Assembly (NCBI GenBank): GCA_947494335.1
Contig: CANLUT010000003.1
Coordinates: forward strand, 1-64,000
Source: Oligoflexales bacterium
Lineage (GTDB): Bacteria; Bdellovibrionota_B; Oligoflexia; Oligoflexales; RGVZ01
DNA length: 64,000 bases
Direction of reading: 5' to 3'
The position numbers were made by a program, and so were the translations under genes. This document shows positions 44,210-53,550 of this stretch, piece by piece (the first letter of the stretch is position 1; each line of letters begins with the position of its first letter). A model generated the notes under the pieces. That model did no database searches and was not told the DNA's origin. It saw only the letters and a list, made by a program, of their open reading frames with translations.

Positions 44210-45277
44210 CTACTGATTTGTGCTTGCTGATCTACGTAAAAAATAAGGCCAGACCCGAGCGCACGCTAAAAACATTGCAACGATGACTGGGCCAAGTAAC
44301 ACACCCAAAAGACCGAAGAACTCGACTCCACCAAGAATTGCAACCAAGCTGATCAGAGGGTGCATATCGCTTCCGCCTTTAAGCACAAGCGGTCTGATAA
44401 AATTATCGATTAATCCAGTGATGACGCTTGCAACTAAAATAATTGCCAACGACCACCAGGCCTTCTGAATGACGGCCCAGATGGCGGCGAGTATAAACAC
44501 GGGTGCTGATCCTAAAACAGGAATCCAGGCAAATACGAATGTGGCACCCGTAGCCAATGCAGCCCCGGGTATTCCAAGCATCAAGAATGTTAGAACAACG
44601 ACGGCCGCCTGCGCTAGAGCAGCCGCTAGACTTGCCATCAATGTAGACCGCGTTGCATCTCTGAAAGACTTGGCTATTTCACTTTGAATACTCTCGGACA
44701 TCGGGAGAATTTTCTTAAGCCAACCCAAAAAGCTCGGGCCATCAACCAGGAAGAAATAGCAACTTAAAATTCCCATGATCAGTTGCAGGATTAGTGCCGG
44801 AGTATCACCAGCAATCCGGATCACCGTGCTACTGGTCCAATCAAGGATCATCTTGATCGCTAAAATGGCGTTATCTTCAAGATCTAATCCCTCAAACCAT
44901 GGGAGATATGTGCGAGCAGTTCCTTCTAAAGTTACTTGCCAGTGGGACCACCAATCTTTAAACAGAGCGTGCGATGCTTCACTGGAGAGGTAGTTTGTAA
45001 ACGTGGTGGCGTCTCGCAGGGCGACTCCAGCCAAAACGAGCATCGGGACAATAACTAAGATGGCCATGGAAAGCGTTGCAACCGCAGCGGCTACATAGCG
45101 GGGCATACGTCTTAACAAAACTCGAAACCATGGATTAAGAATCAATGCCATCATTCCGCCAGCAATAAGCGCGACGATGAAAGGCTTTGCGATTAAAACA
45201 ATCATGAACAAGAAAAAGGCCGTAACGGCCATGAAGATCCAAAGTCCAATTCGAGGGTCGACTTTTTCGCGTGACAT
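44210..45277 (-). CDS. AI-2E family transporter (PerM-like)
   Basis: A 355-residue inner-membrane protein with about eight helices and the family's conserved C-terminal region ITGLIDNFIRPLVLKGGSDM then HPLISLVAILGGVEFFGLLG. The long periplasmic-type insert between helices 3 and 4 (about 75-150) is typical. Members export diverse small molecules or ions. ATG 45277 with GGAG 7 bases upstream. It is the last gene of a likely operon with the M16 protease and polyprenyl synthase. Confidence 0.9.
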   Translation of the reverse strand: MSREKVDPRIGLWIFMAVTAFFLFMIVLIAKPFIVALIAGGMMALILNPWFRVLLRRMPRYVAAAVATLSMAILVIVPMLVLAGVALRDATTFTNYLSSEASHALFKDWWSHWQVTLEGTARTYLPWFEGLDLEDNAILAIKMILDWTSSTVIRIAGDTPALILQLIMGILSCYFFLVDGPSFLGWLKKILPMSESIQSEIAKSFRDATRSTLMASLAAALAQAAVVVLTFLMLGIPGAALATGATFVFAWIPVLGSAPVFILAAIWAVIQKAWWSLAIILVASVITGLIDNFIRPLVLKGGSDMHPLISLVAILGGVEFFGLLGVLLGPVIVAMFLACARVWPYFLRRSASTNQ

Positions 45278-45289
45278 CAAATGTCTCCA

Positions 45290-46678
45290 TCAACTTGTTG
45301 AGGCTGAGTCAACTTCCTGCCAGGACGCTTTAACGATCTGATTGAGTTCCTGCTGTAGATTGTGTTCAGCGGGGCCGAGGGCTGTGACGCAAAGGCCTTT
45401 AAGAGTGAACAGATTCAAAGCAGTCTCTTTTAAGTTCTCAGCCGTCAACGCAGAGTATCGTTTTGCCCAAACAGAAAGTTTTGCTTCAGTGCCGGAAATT
45501 TTAGCCCAGCTTCCGCGCCACGCCAATGCCGCCGGCTCAGACGTTGTGATATCAAGATCGACAAGTGCCCGGTGCTTATGCCGCAGTAGCTCCGTACTGG
45601 GGATCTGGGTTTTGGTCAGAGATTTGACAACGGAGAACACTTCTTTAAAGAAGGGACGGATATTCTCGCCTAATACACTGGCGCTGATGTTAAATAGGCC
45701 GCTGCCATCATATTGATGGACATCCGAGCTAATGTCGTAGACTAGTCCCAACTCCTCTCTAATGCGTTTGGTTAGTCGGCTACTAAATCCGTCTGACAAT
45801 ACCCGCGATAACATTTCGTAAGCGGCGGTGTTGCTACTTCCCGTGCCATCACAAACAAAGCTAATTTGAATCTGATATTCGTTGTCGCTATTTTCTACCC
45901 AAAAAGCACAAGGTCCTTTGAAGCCAGTTTTTTGTGTTGGAGGCTGCTTCACATGTTTTTGAGGCTTCCAGACTCCGAAGTTGTTATCCAGTAAATTTTG
46001 GATGGTCTCATAATTGCCGCCAACGCAACAGATCACGGCATTATTAGGAGCGTACCAACGATTAAACCAATCTCGCAAATTTTCGGACGCTATCTTTCCC
46101 AAGGTTTCCGGGGTGCCAATGATCGGCATGGCCATAGAGGTGTTAGGCCAAATTTTAGTGGCAATATGAAAATCTGGATCAGTGCTGATTCCATTTTCAT
46201 TTAGTTCGCCTTCAAGCTCTCTGAGTACGATTCGGCGCTCTGTGTCCAGGTCTGAGAGGGCAGGTCTAAGGATAAAGTCGGCAAAAAGCTCAATAGCTTC
46301 ATCCATACGGGCAGTAGTACCGTTAACGTAGAACTCCGTATACTCATGTCCTGTAGCAGCATTCCACTCCCCTCCAAGGCTCTCAAATGCCGCACTAAGG
46401 TCAGAGAAAGATGGATACTTTGATGAGCCTCGAAATAGCATGTGTTCTAGTAGGTGGCTGATACCAGAAAGTTCAGCAGGCTCGTGGCGGCTGCCTGTGC
46501 CAATGAGAAGGGTCATTTGAAAGCGGGGGTCGTCCTTTGGCAGGGGTATGTGTAGACAGCGCAGACCATTGTCCATGACCCACTCGTTCCAGTTGGTCTC
46601 TGTTTTTTCGAGGTGAGTTAATTGCAGTTGCGCCTGTTGTTGCTGCAGCAATGTTTCGTCTCCGGGTACTAAACTCAA
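45290..46678 (-). CDS. M16-family zinc protease (pitrilysin-like)
   Basis: A 462-residue protein with the inverted zinc motif HLLEHMLFRGS (HxxEH, about 80-84) and the downstream Glu in RELEGELNENG (about 150). The second half carries the M16C-type segment FVCDGTGSSNTAAYEML and DGFSSRLTKRIREELGLVYD. No signal peptide is seen. The start is uncertain: TTG 46678 overlaps the upstream stop (TTGA), while TTG 46651 has GGAG 8 bases upstream. Short single-gene M16 proteins often act as homodimers. Confidence 0.9.
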   Translation of the reverse strand: MSLVPGDETLLQQQQAQLQLTHLEKTETNWNEWVMDNGLRCLHIPLPKDDPRFQMTLLIGTGSRHEPAELSGISHLLEHMLFRGSSKYPSFSDLSAAFESLGGEWNAATGHEYTEFYVNGTTARMDEAIELFADFILRPALSDLDTERRIVLRELEGELNENGISTDPDFHIATKIWPNTSMAMPIIGTPETLGKIASENLRDWFNRWYAPNNAVICCVGGNYETIQNLLDNNFGVWKPQKHVKQPPTQKTGFKGPCAFWVENSDNEYQIQISFVCDGTGSSNTAAYEMLSRVLSDGFSSRLTKRIREELGLVYDISSDVHQYDGSGLFNISASVLGENIRPFFKEVFSVVKSLTKTQIPSTELLRHKHRALVDLDITTSEPAALAWRGSWAKISGTEAKLSVWAKRYSALTAENLKETALNLFTLKGLCVTALGPAEHNLQQELNQIVKASWQEVDSASTS

Positions 46679-47775
46679 GAAAAGCGCATCAGTAATCGGC
46701 GCGCGAGAACTTCCATGTCAGTCCGAGCTGGTGATGGAGGGAAAAAGTGTAGGGCTTTTAACGCTCGCTCTGTCCACTGCTCCGCCAGCTCAAGAGTTTT
46801 GCCAGCTGTGTCATAGCGATTGACGAGATCGAGTACCTTCAACATCGAGGCTGGGGAAATCTCTTCAGAGTGGATCAATGATTCGACCTGAGCCCACTCA
46901 CTTTCCGTCGCGAGCGATCGAAGGAGAATAATTGGCAGTGTCACCTTGCCCTCTGGTAAATCAGATAGTGTTTTTTTGCCAAAAATTGTCTCTGAACCCG
47001 CATAGTCTAAAGCATCATCTAGAAGCTGAAATGCGTAACCCACGCATCGACCGAATTCCGAAAGTGCGTCCCGTATTTCTTGGGTTTTATCTCCAAGTAC
47101 TGCGGGAGCTCGACAAGCGGCTGCTAGAAGGACGGCCGTCTTGTGCTCAATAATTCTGAAATAGGCATCCTCAGGCATCACAGGATTATAGAGGTGCTCT
47201 AGCTGCAGCAATTCACCATCACTCATGAGCCGGATGGCCTTGGCAAACATCGACACTATTTCCAGGCTTCCTGTCTCTGCCATGAGTTCACTGGCACGAG
47301 CATAGATTAAATCACCGACCAACACAGCAGATTCATCTCCCCAAATTGAGTTGGGAGTTGGTTTGCCTCGGCGAAGGGTGCTGTTATCAATCACATCGTC
47401 ATGAAGAAGGCTTGCGGTATGGACATATTCACACACTGCTGCGATGGGCATCAGGTGCGGTCCCTTGTACTCCACGAGTCGACTGGCAAAAAAATAAAGT
47501 GCCGGGCGGATTCTTTTACCGCTACCGGCAAAGACATAATCGATAATGTGTTTACTCGACGCGGTGTTAGCTTTTAGAAGGCCATTAAGTTCTGGTGCCA
47601 GATTGACCAAACTTGATGAAACGGGGACAAGTGCCTCGTCGATGAGTTTTCTGGGTTCCAGGTTTGCCAGATCAAAGCCGAGAGCTGGGTAATCCAACCC
47701 CACGGTCTTGGAGATGTGGCATTGTGTCGTCGTATGTTCGTTCACTGTAGACGGCTCTCCTGGACGGGACTTCAT
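46675..47775 (-). CDS. ispB: Polyprenyl (octaprenyl-type) diphosphate synthase
   Basis: A 366-residue trans-isoprenyl diphosphate synthase. First aspartate-rich motif LLHDDVIDNSTLRRGKPTP (about 128-146), second FQLLDDALDYAG (about 250); upstream is GSGKRIRPALYF. It condenses IPP onto allylic primers to give a long-chain quinone side chain; the length is not predictable from sequence. An N-terminal extension of about 40 residues is present; GTG 47745 is an alternative start. It overlaps the protease gene by 4 bases. Confidence 0.92.
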   Translation of the reverse strand: MKSRPGEPSTVNEHTTTQCHISKTVGLDYPALGFDLANLEPRKLIDEALVPVSSSLVNLAPELNGLLKANTASSKHIIDYVFAGSGKRIRPALYFFASRLVEYKGPHLMPIAAVCEYVHTASLLHDDVIDNSTLRRGKPTPNSIWGDESAVLVGDLIYARASELMAETGSLEIVSMFAKAIRLMSDGELLQLEHLYNPVMPEDAYFRIIEHKTAVLLAAACRAPAVLGDKTQEIRDALSEFGRCVGYAFQLLDDALDYAGSETIFGKKTLSDLPEGKVTLPIILLRSLATESEWAQVESLIHSEEISPASMLKVLDLVNRYDTAGKTLELAEQWTERALKALHFFPPSPARTDMEVLARRLLMRFS

Positions 47776-47913
47776 CGAAGTCCGGGTTATAACTCGAAGT
47801 CCTAATCCAAGGGAATCATTAAATCATCCGCGCACTAGCCTCTGATTAAAAAAGTTGCAATTTAGCACTGCCTTTGGTAAAACCCCGCTCCATTTCCATA
47901 TTCAGGGGGCCCC

Positions 47914-49332
47914 ATGACCGCTCGTTTATCAGAAGACGCCGTCATTCATTCATTAGACACTGGGTGGCAGTCTCTGGTCTGGAGGAGCCATTTTCCCATG
48001 AAATCAGGCGGTTTACTGCCTGCGGTGAACTTTAAAGCTATCCTTGATGCTAAAGATCCAGTGGCCGCGGCCCAGGCGGTGCCGCGTCAAGACATGTATT
48101 TAGCTTTGGTTTCTGAAGGACCTGAGGATGCGCTTGAGGTTTTACCGCTTCTTTCCAGTGAGCAGTTTGTTGCGATCATTGATCATGAAGCTTGGCAGGA
48201 TGGACGTTTATCAGTGTACCAGGCTATCCGCTGGCTGGATCTCTATAAAAACTTAGGTCCAGAACAATTGTACCGACGATTTAGGGAGCTCGATGAAGAG
48301 TACCAAGTTGCTCTGCTAAATCCTTTCATTGAAATGGTGGATGAGGAAGCCTTTGAAACCTTGGCCCAAGAGGAACAAGACAAATTTACGGCCATGCCCT
48401 GCAATACCCTGTGGTGGCGAGTAAAAGATGGCGATGAAAAGGTTCAAGAATTTGTACATAGTATGATTAGTGCTTCAATCGGTGAAGATGCAGCATACGT
48501 ATACTCTCTGTTAGGGATGGCCGCCATGTTGCCTCCTAACGAACAAGAAGCCCTTATTAAGCAGTTCCGCGATGCGAGACTTGAAGAGGATGGCTTTGTC
48601 ACGAAGGAAGAGAGCTTGAGCCTTTTCAGTCGTTATGATGGAGAGCCTTTATACAGGCGATGGGCGTCTAACGCAGACCAAGATCAAAATAAAATGGTTT
48701 CCACGTCCGATTCCCCTGCATTGTTCCTTGATTTAGTTTTGGCCGCAGCCTCGACCTCTGGTCAGGTTGATGCTGTCGCAGTGGAAAATCTACAGCGAAG
48801 CTTTGCTTACCTTGCAAACTCAGTTTCTTCTGCGTGCAATGTGGCTCCTGATGACGTCAATGGATTGTCTAGTTTGCTTCAGCAAGTTAGATTTTTGGTG
48901 AGCTATGGCCTTGAAGTTTTAGCTGACGGTGACACGGCCAAAGGTGTTGAGATCTTGTTCTCGGAATATCCAAAAACTATTTTCCAATTTGCGCTTTCCA
49001 CGGTCGACGCCATCAGGTCAGAGGTGATTAGTCGTCTGCAAGCAGTTAATCATCAGACGGCTCAGAGGCTTGATTTGTTTTGGAAGTCGGGGAAATATGG
49101 GGCTGCATTATGGCTCATAGATCGTGAGTTTTTGGATGTTCTCGGCTTCGAAGCATGCGAGATGGTTAAAGGACTGTTTAATCGCTTCCCTATGGTCCAA
49201 GATGAAATCATTGAGCTTGACCATATCAAGCGAGCCAAATTTAGACCAATTGCAACGCGCCAGGACTTTTCAACTCTTTTAACAAGTGTGAGAAAGATTA
49301 TGGGTGTTGATGGTAAGGAGGTGTTGCAATGA
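47914..49332 (+). CDS. DUF6178-like protein of unknown function
   Basis: A 472-residue cytosolic, mostly helical protein. From memory of the family it resembles DUF6178 proteins of deltaproteobacterial genomes: AVPRQDMYLALVSEGPEDALEVLPLLSSEQFVAIIDHEAW and RWLDLYKNLGPEQLYRRF are typical of its repeated segments (written here only in part). The start ATG follows AGGGGGC. It overlaps the next gene by 4 bases (ATGA). No catalytic motif is visible. Confidence 0.65.
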   Translation: MTARLSEDAVIHSLDTGWQSLVWRSHFPMKSGGLLPAVNFKAILDAKDPVAAAQAVPRQDMYLALVSEGPEDALEVLPLLSSEQFVAIIDHEAWQDGRLSVYQAIRWLDLYKNLGPEQLYRRFRELDEEYQVALLNPFIEMVDEEAFETLAQEEQDKFTAMPCNTLWWRVKDGDEKVQEFVHSMISASIGEDAAYVYSLLGMAAMLPPNEQEALIKQFRDARLEEDGFVTKEESLSLFSRYDGEPLYRRWASNADQDQNKMVSTSDSPALFLDLVLAAASTSGQVDAVAVENLQRSFAYLANSVSSACNVAPDDVNGLSSLLQQVRFLVSYGLEVLADGDTAKGVEILFSEYPKTIFQFALSTVDAIRSEVISRLQAVNHQTAQRLDLFWKSGKYGAALWLIDREFLDVLGFEACEMVKGLFNRFPMVQDEIIELDHIKRAKFRPIATRQDFSTLLTSVRKIMGVDGKEVLQ

Positions 49333-49763
49333 ATATGGCAGTTGAACATTCAAAAGTAATGGGAACAGAGCAAAAGAAAACTTTGGCAGAAATGTTGGAG
49401 CGGAAATATGGTAGTTGGTTGGGCAAACGATATTTTGAAGTCGAAGGTCACGTCGATGGACCAGCGTTAAATTTGAAAGTGACTCTTAAGACAGCCGACC
49501 GTTCGTTTGTTTATCCTATTGAAGCGCGCATGCTTTATGCTGATCAGGATATGAAAATGGATCAGGCTAGAGATTTCTTGTTGGATTTCATTGATGCCTA
49601 CCTTCAAGAGTATCTGTCTGGTGGTGAAGAAACATATTTGACCATCGATTGGTCTAACTACGATTGTGATGGTATTGAGCTTCAAATGCGTGGCCAAATT
49701 TTGAACGAAAAACTCGAAGAATTAGCAGATCAGTGGATGAATGGTTCATCGACTCTTAACTAA
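49329..49763 (+). CDS. Hypothetical protein coupled to the DUF6178-like gene
   Basis: A 144-residue acidic protein, with a short N-terminal helix and a predicted alpha/beta core (SWLGKRYFEVEGHVDGPALN, VYPIEARMLYADQD). There are many acidic residues (EEYLSGGEETYL, YDCDGIEL). No domain recognised. Translationally coupled by ATGA overlap to the DUF6178-like gene, and a strong terminator follows, so the two form a complete unit and their products may work together. Confidence 0.68.
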   Translation: MNMAVEHSKVMGTEQKKTLAEMLERKYGSWLGKRYFEVEGHVDGPALNLKVTLKTADRSFVYPIEARMLYADQDMKMDQARDFLLDFIDAYLQEYLSGGEETYLTIDWSNYDCDGIELQMRGQILNEKLEELADQWMNGSSTLN

Positions 49764-49790
49764 CTTGGCTAGCCTTTTGTCTTAGAGATG

Positions 49791-49828
49791 AAAAAGCCTG
49801 CGCGTGATCGCGCAGGCTTTCATTTTTT
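49791..49828 (+). terminator. Rho-independent terminator
   Basis: AAAGCCTGCGCG (49793-49804), loop TGAT, CGCGCAGGCTTT (49809-49820), then CATTTTTT. It ends the DUF6178-like unit and, read on the minus strand, also the diguanylate cyclase gene. Confidence 0.9.
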
Positions 49829-49832
49829 AGAA

Positions 49833-50795
49833 TTAAGCTGCGTTGATTACGGAAGCCACAACATCGGCTCCCGTGTGGACTCGCACCTGGTTTCTACCGT
49901 TTTGCTTGGACTGGTACAGCGCAGTATCCGCTCGCGCAATAGCATCCTTGCCGTGCTCTTGCCCTACAATCAGCTGAGCCACGCCAAGAGACATGGTCAC
50001 AGGAATGATTGTTCCTTGAAAATCAAAAACCTGAGACTCGATCGCTTGGCGAACCTTCTCTGCTGCAATACGAGCTCCCGCATGATCACTAGCTGGCAGG
50101 ATTACTAAAAATTCTTCTCCACCGTATCTGCAAACGACATCCGTCTTGCGGAAGGTCTTTTGGAAAATTCCGGCGACTGTTTTTATGACAAAATCACCAG
50201 CAGGGTGACCGTATTTATCGTTGATCTTTTTGAAGTGGTCAATATCGCCCATGATCACTGAGAGGTTGCGATGGTCATTACCAACGGGCAGGCTTATAAT
50301 GCGCTTTTCCTCCACGTTCATGTACTCTTCAAAGTGAGCGCGATTAAATAGTCCAGTCAATGGATCGGTAATCGATTTTGAAGCTTTGTCTTTATATTTG
50401 CCTTGAAGCTGCGTCTCTGCCGTTACGTCTCGAAGTAGTATGAATGCGCCAATGACCCGCCCGTCCAACAGGAAGGGAAAATATCCGATGGTAAGATTCA
50501 AGTCCGTCCCCTGATTAGTTGTACCAATCAAGTCGTCAATCCTAGTGGGGACTGTATTTTGCAAAATTTCTGCCGCCGTAATTGGCTTCTCCATAATGGA
50601 CAGCGATAAAGCGCTGTTGAAAGAATCAATTTTCAAAAGCTGCTTTGAGGTAATTCCTGTGACCAGTGCGGCAGCTGGATTTGACTTCAAGATTTTTCCC
50701 TGAGCATTCACAACGAGGTATGCGTCGAGCATGGCCTTGCAAAACTGCTCAAATGGCTTGAATGCCTCTAAGACTTGTTCATTTGTCGCCGTCAT
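49833..50795 (-). CDS. Diguanylate cyclase (PAS-GGDEF)
   Basis: A 320-residue cytosolic protein making the second messenger c-di-GMP from two GTP. N-terminal PAS-like sensor domain (about 10-125; YLVVNAQGKILKSNPAAA), then a GGDEF domain (about 155-310) with active-site GGEEF in CRYGGEEFLVI and an RxxD inhibitory site (RKTD) exactly 5 residues before it. DPLTGLFNRAHFEEYM marks the domain start. The ATG at 50795 has GGAG 5 bases upstream. The ligand of the PAS domain is unknown. It follows the STAS/zinc-ribbon gene by about 20 bases. Confidence 0.93.
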   Translation of the reverse strand: MTATNEQVLEAFKPFEQFCKAMLDAYLVVNAQGKILKSNPAAALVTGITSKQLLKIDSFNSALSLSIMEKPITAAEILQNTVPTRIDDLIGTTNQGTDLNLTIGYFPFLLDGRVIGAFILLRDVTAETQLQGKYKDKASKSITDPLTGLFNRAHFEEYMNVEEKRIISLPVGNDHRNLSVIMGDIDHFKKINDKYGHPAGDFVIKTVAGIFQKTFRKTDVVCRYGGEEFLVILPASDHAGARIAAEKVRQAIESQVFDFQGTIIPVTMSLGVAQLIVGQEHGKDAIARADTALYQSKQNGRNQVRVHTGADVVASVINAA

Positions 50796-50815
50796 CTCTG
50801 CTCCCAACATTCTTA

Positions 50816-51292
50816 TTAAGCTTCAACCCAGGCAAAAAACTCTTCCTCTAGTTCATCCATCTCCGTCGGCTTTCCACACTTTGCGCAATTAACCTGACCA
50901 CCGCCATCACTGGCAGCCGCCGGGAGATTCTGTCCTTTCACAAAAAGGTGCTGTTGCTGATTTCCACAGCTTGGACATGTGTAGCTTGCATAAACGGATT
51001 GAACCTGAGCTTTGCCGCGAAAGTTTGGAATCATGTTGATCTGGCTAACGATGTCTGGGGTGCACTCTTCAAACACAAGTGTGCGGCCTTTTTCTAGTTC
51101 GCGCATAAAGGTAATCCATGCGCGAACGCCACAGGAGTTCACTGACTCTACCTGCTTAAAGTTGATGATGACATTCTGTCCGAGAGCTTGAACGAGCTTT
51201 GGAAGATGCACTTCAGCATCCTCATTTATTGGACCAAAAAGGCTTAATTTCTCCCACTCACCGTTACGGGCAATTTGGCTTGTAATGCTCAT
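50816..51292 (-). CDS. STAS-like domain protein with C-terminal zinc ribbon
   Basis: A 158-residue protein. Residues 1-105 resemble a STAS (anti-sigma-antagonist-like) domain: VIINFKQVESVNSCGVRAWI matches the strand-loop-helix around the STAS phosphorylation site, with Ser/Cys at the key position. Residues 108-146 contain two CxxC pairs, TCPSCGN and NCAKCGK, likely binding zinc. It is transcribed with the diguanylate cyclase downstream, so it may modulate that enzyme or a partner switch; that is inference. Confidence 0.72.
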   Translation of the reverse strand: MSITSQIARNGEWEKLSLFGPINEDAEVHLPKLVQALGQNVIINFKQVESVNSCGVRAWITFMRELEKGRTLVFEECTPDIVSQINMIPNFRGKAQVQSVYASYTCPSCGNQQQHLFVKGQNLPAAASDGGGQVNCAKCGKPTEMDELEEEFFAWVEA

Positions 51293-51388
51293 GAAACTCT
51301 CCGTCTCTATCCCTGAAACCGACTGCGATGATGCCGATCGTTGTCTGCTGGGGAGTATCGGAAGAACGAACTTATCCTTAAATGCCTA

Positions 51389-51416
51389 AGCCCGATGTCA
51401 ATATTGGCATCGGGCT
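51389..51416 (-). terminator. Hairpin downstream of speA, possible terminator
   Basis: GCCCGATGTCAAT followed directly by ATTGGCATCGGGC: a near-perfect 13-bp inverted repeat centred at about 51403, in the 170-base interval between speA's stop and the STAS gene's start. It has no clean T tract on the minus strand, so a terminator role is uncertain. Confidence 0.4.
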
Positions 51417-51462
51417 CATGCATTGGTTTTTACTGGTTTTATTAGTTTTTTTGGCTCTAAGC

Positions 51463-53388
51463 TTAAGGTTGGCCGGTCTCAATCAGGTACGGGTAACCCT
51501 TTGTATATTTAACCAATTTTTCAAAGGCCTGGGCTTTGGCTTCTTGGGTCATCCTGCTCTTTTCTACAGCCGAGTCTAACTGAGCTTTGTATGCGTCAGT
51601 AATTTCTGTCATGTCGTAGTTGCGGCTAACGAGAAGCTCATCGATCGGATCGCCTTGTGTGATTTTTGTGATTTCCCATTCACCATCTGTATTGACGTGC
51701 ACTTCGACCTCGTGAATTGCGCCAAAGAGGTTGTGCTCATTTGCCAGAGACTCCTGATAAGCACCGACAAGGAAGAACCCAATGTAGTACGGAGAGTCAC
51801 TTGGTGGATGAAGTTCTAGCACCGTCTTGGTGTCCGCACGATCGATGAACGTGGTCAGACATCCGTCAGAGTCGCATGTGATGTCAACGATGGTTGCTTT
51901 GAGATTCGGTTTTTCATCGTGTCGCGATAGCGGCATGACGGGGAAAAGCTGATTGATTGACCAAGAATCTGGAATGGACTGGAAAATTGAGAAGTTCGCC
52001 AGGTACTTAGAAACCATGACCTTTTGGAGATTTTCAAACTCTTCTTGGGTGTGACGTTCGAAGCTCGAAAAGTATAGGGCTTTGCGGCAGATTCGGTGAA
52101 ATAATTCTTCTGCTACTGCGCGATCTTTCAGCTGCAAGTAGCCAAGGTTGAAAAGCGTAAAGAGCTCTTCCTGATAAACGATGGAGTCGTGATAGTACTC
52201 GACGTAGTTCTTGCGATTCATGTTGTTTACGATGTAGCGCAACTCATTAAGTGCTTTGTGAGCACTCTGATCAATATGCTCCAAGTCCAGAATGTCATCG
52301 GCATCCATATTAACATCCGCGCCTTGAACTTCACGGATGTTAGTTACGACAACGCTATGGTATGCAGCGATAACTCGGCCTGACTCTGTGACGATGGTTG
52401 GGTGAGGGACACCTTCATTGTCACAGACTTCCATGAGTACGTAGACAGCGTCGTTGGCGAATTCTTGTAAGCTATAGTTGGCTGAAGACTCAAAGCTTGT
52501 CTTACTGCCGTCGTAGTCTACGCCTACGCCGCCACCAATATTTAAGTAGTTCGGTTTAAAGCCTGATTTGATGACTTTTGAATAAACGCGCGCAGCCTCT
52601 TTCAAGGCGCCTTTGAATCTCTTGATTTCGGTGATCTGACTGCCGATGTGGAAGTGCAGCATGGCGAGTTTTTCAGTCAAATTCGCCTTTTCAAGCATCT
52701 GAAGTGCGTGGATCACCTCTGTCGTGGTAAGTCCGAATTTGGACTGCTCACCCGAGCTTTTCTCCCATTTTCCGGAGCCCTTGGAGTAAAGACGTACGCG
52801 AAGTCCAATTTCAGGGCAGTCTTTGTAATGTGCGGCGCGGTCGATGATCATCTGAAGCTCATCAGGACCTTCCACGACCATCACAACGTTTTTACCCATC
52901 GCCTTGGCGATGAAGCCCATGTCGATGAATTCCTGGTCCTTGAATCCGTTGCAAACCATCAAGGCGCTATCTTGAAGTTTGTAGCCAAGGGCTGCGATGA
53001 ATTCTGTTTTACTTCCGACTTCGAGACCGTAGTCGACTTTTCGACCGGCATTGACAATGGCGTCAATGAACTCACGGCGCTGATTGACTTTAAATGGGAA
53101 GACGCCCATGTGGCGACCTTTGAAGTTGTTATCAGCGATCGCATTTTTGAATGACCGATGCATCCGCTCAAGCTGCCCCTCGATGATTTGGGGAAAGCGT
53201 ATAATGAGAGGAGCAGTAAGGCCTTTCTTGCGCACCTCTTCCATCACATCGGGTAAAGACACACTGATGTGTTCCTCGCCAGTCGGATTAGCAACTACGT
53301 GGCCTTGATCGTTGATACCAAAATAACCCGCACCCCAACCGTCGATGCCGTAAAGTTCTCGGGCTTCTTGAATTTGGCGAATATTCAT
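51463..53388 (-). CDS. speA: Biosynthetic arginine decarboxylase
   Basis: About 641 residues, PLP-dependent, converting arginine to agmatine for polyamine synthesis. The PLP Lys lies in FPFKVNQRREFIDAIV (about 100), followed by GLEVGSKTEFI; LNIGGGVGVDYDGSKTSF binds the phosphate; HFHIGSQI is also typical. Length matches SpeA-type alanine-racemase-fold decarboxylases. I chose ATG 53388 (GAGGA upstream) over GTG 53406. Confidence 0.95.
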   Translation of the reverse strand: MNIRQIQEARELYGIDGWGAGYFGINDQGHVVANPTGEEHISVSLPDVMEEVRKKGLTAPLIIRFPQIIEGQLERMHRSFKNAIADNNFKGRHMGVFPFKVNQRREFIDAIVNAGRKVDYGLEVGSKTEFIAALGYKLQDSALMVCNGFKDQEFIDMGFIAKAMGKNVVMVVEGPDELQMIIDRAAHYKDCPEIGLRVRLYSKGSGKWEKSSGEQSKFGLTTTEVIHALQMLEKANLTEKLAMLHFHIGSQITEIKRFKGALKEAARVYSKVIKSGFKPNYLNIGGGVGVDYDGSKTSFESSANYSLQEFANDAVYVLMEVCDNEGVPHPTIVTESGRVIAAYHSVVVTNIREVQGADVNMDADDILDLEHIDQSAHKALNELRYIVNNMNRKNYVEYYHDSIVYQEELFTLFNLGYLQLKDRAVAEELFHRICRKALYFSSFERHTQEEFENLQKVMVSKYLANFSIFQSIPDSWSINQLFPVMPLSRHDEKPNLKATIVDITCDSDGCLTTFIDRADTKTVLELHPPSDSPYYIGFFLVGAYQESLANEHNLFGAIHEVEVHVNTDGEWEITKITQGDPIDELLVSRNYDMTEITDAYKAQLDSAVEKSRMTQEAKAQAFEKLVKYTKGYPYLIETGQP

Positions 53389-53550
53389 CTTTTGTGGCGT
53401 CCTCACATGAAGGTTGGAGACGATAAATATTAATGAAATAGATTTCTTTCATAAGCCATATGGGACAAATATCAAGTGCAAATTGCGCCTGGGAGCGATA
53501 ATAAAAAATCCTGGCTTTTTTGAAGATTTAGGAATCGGGGAGTCATCGCC

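Noticed and set aside
53470-53550. TCAAGTGC ... AGCGATAA upstream of rsmD as a sigma-28 promoter
   Set aside because: The spacer is 14 bases and both boxes have several mismatches; rsmD is a housekeeping gene.
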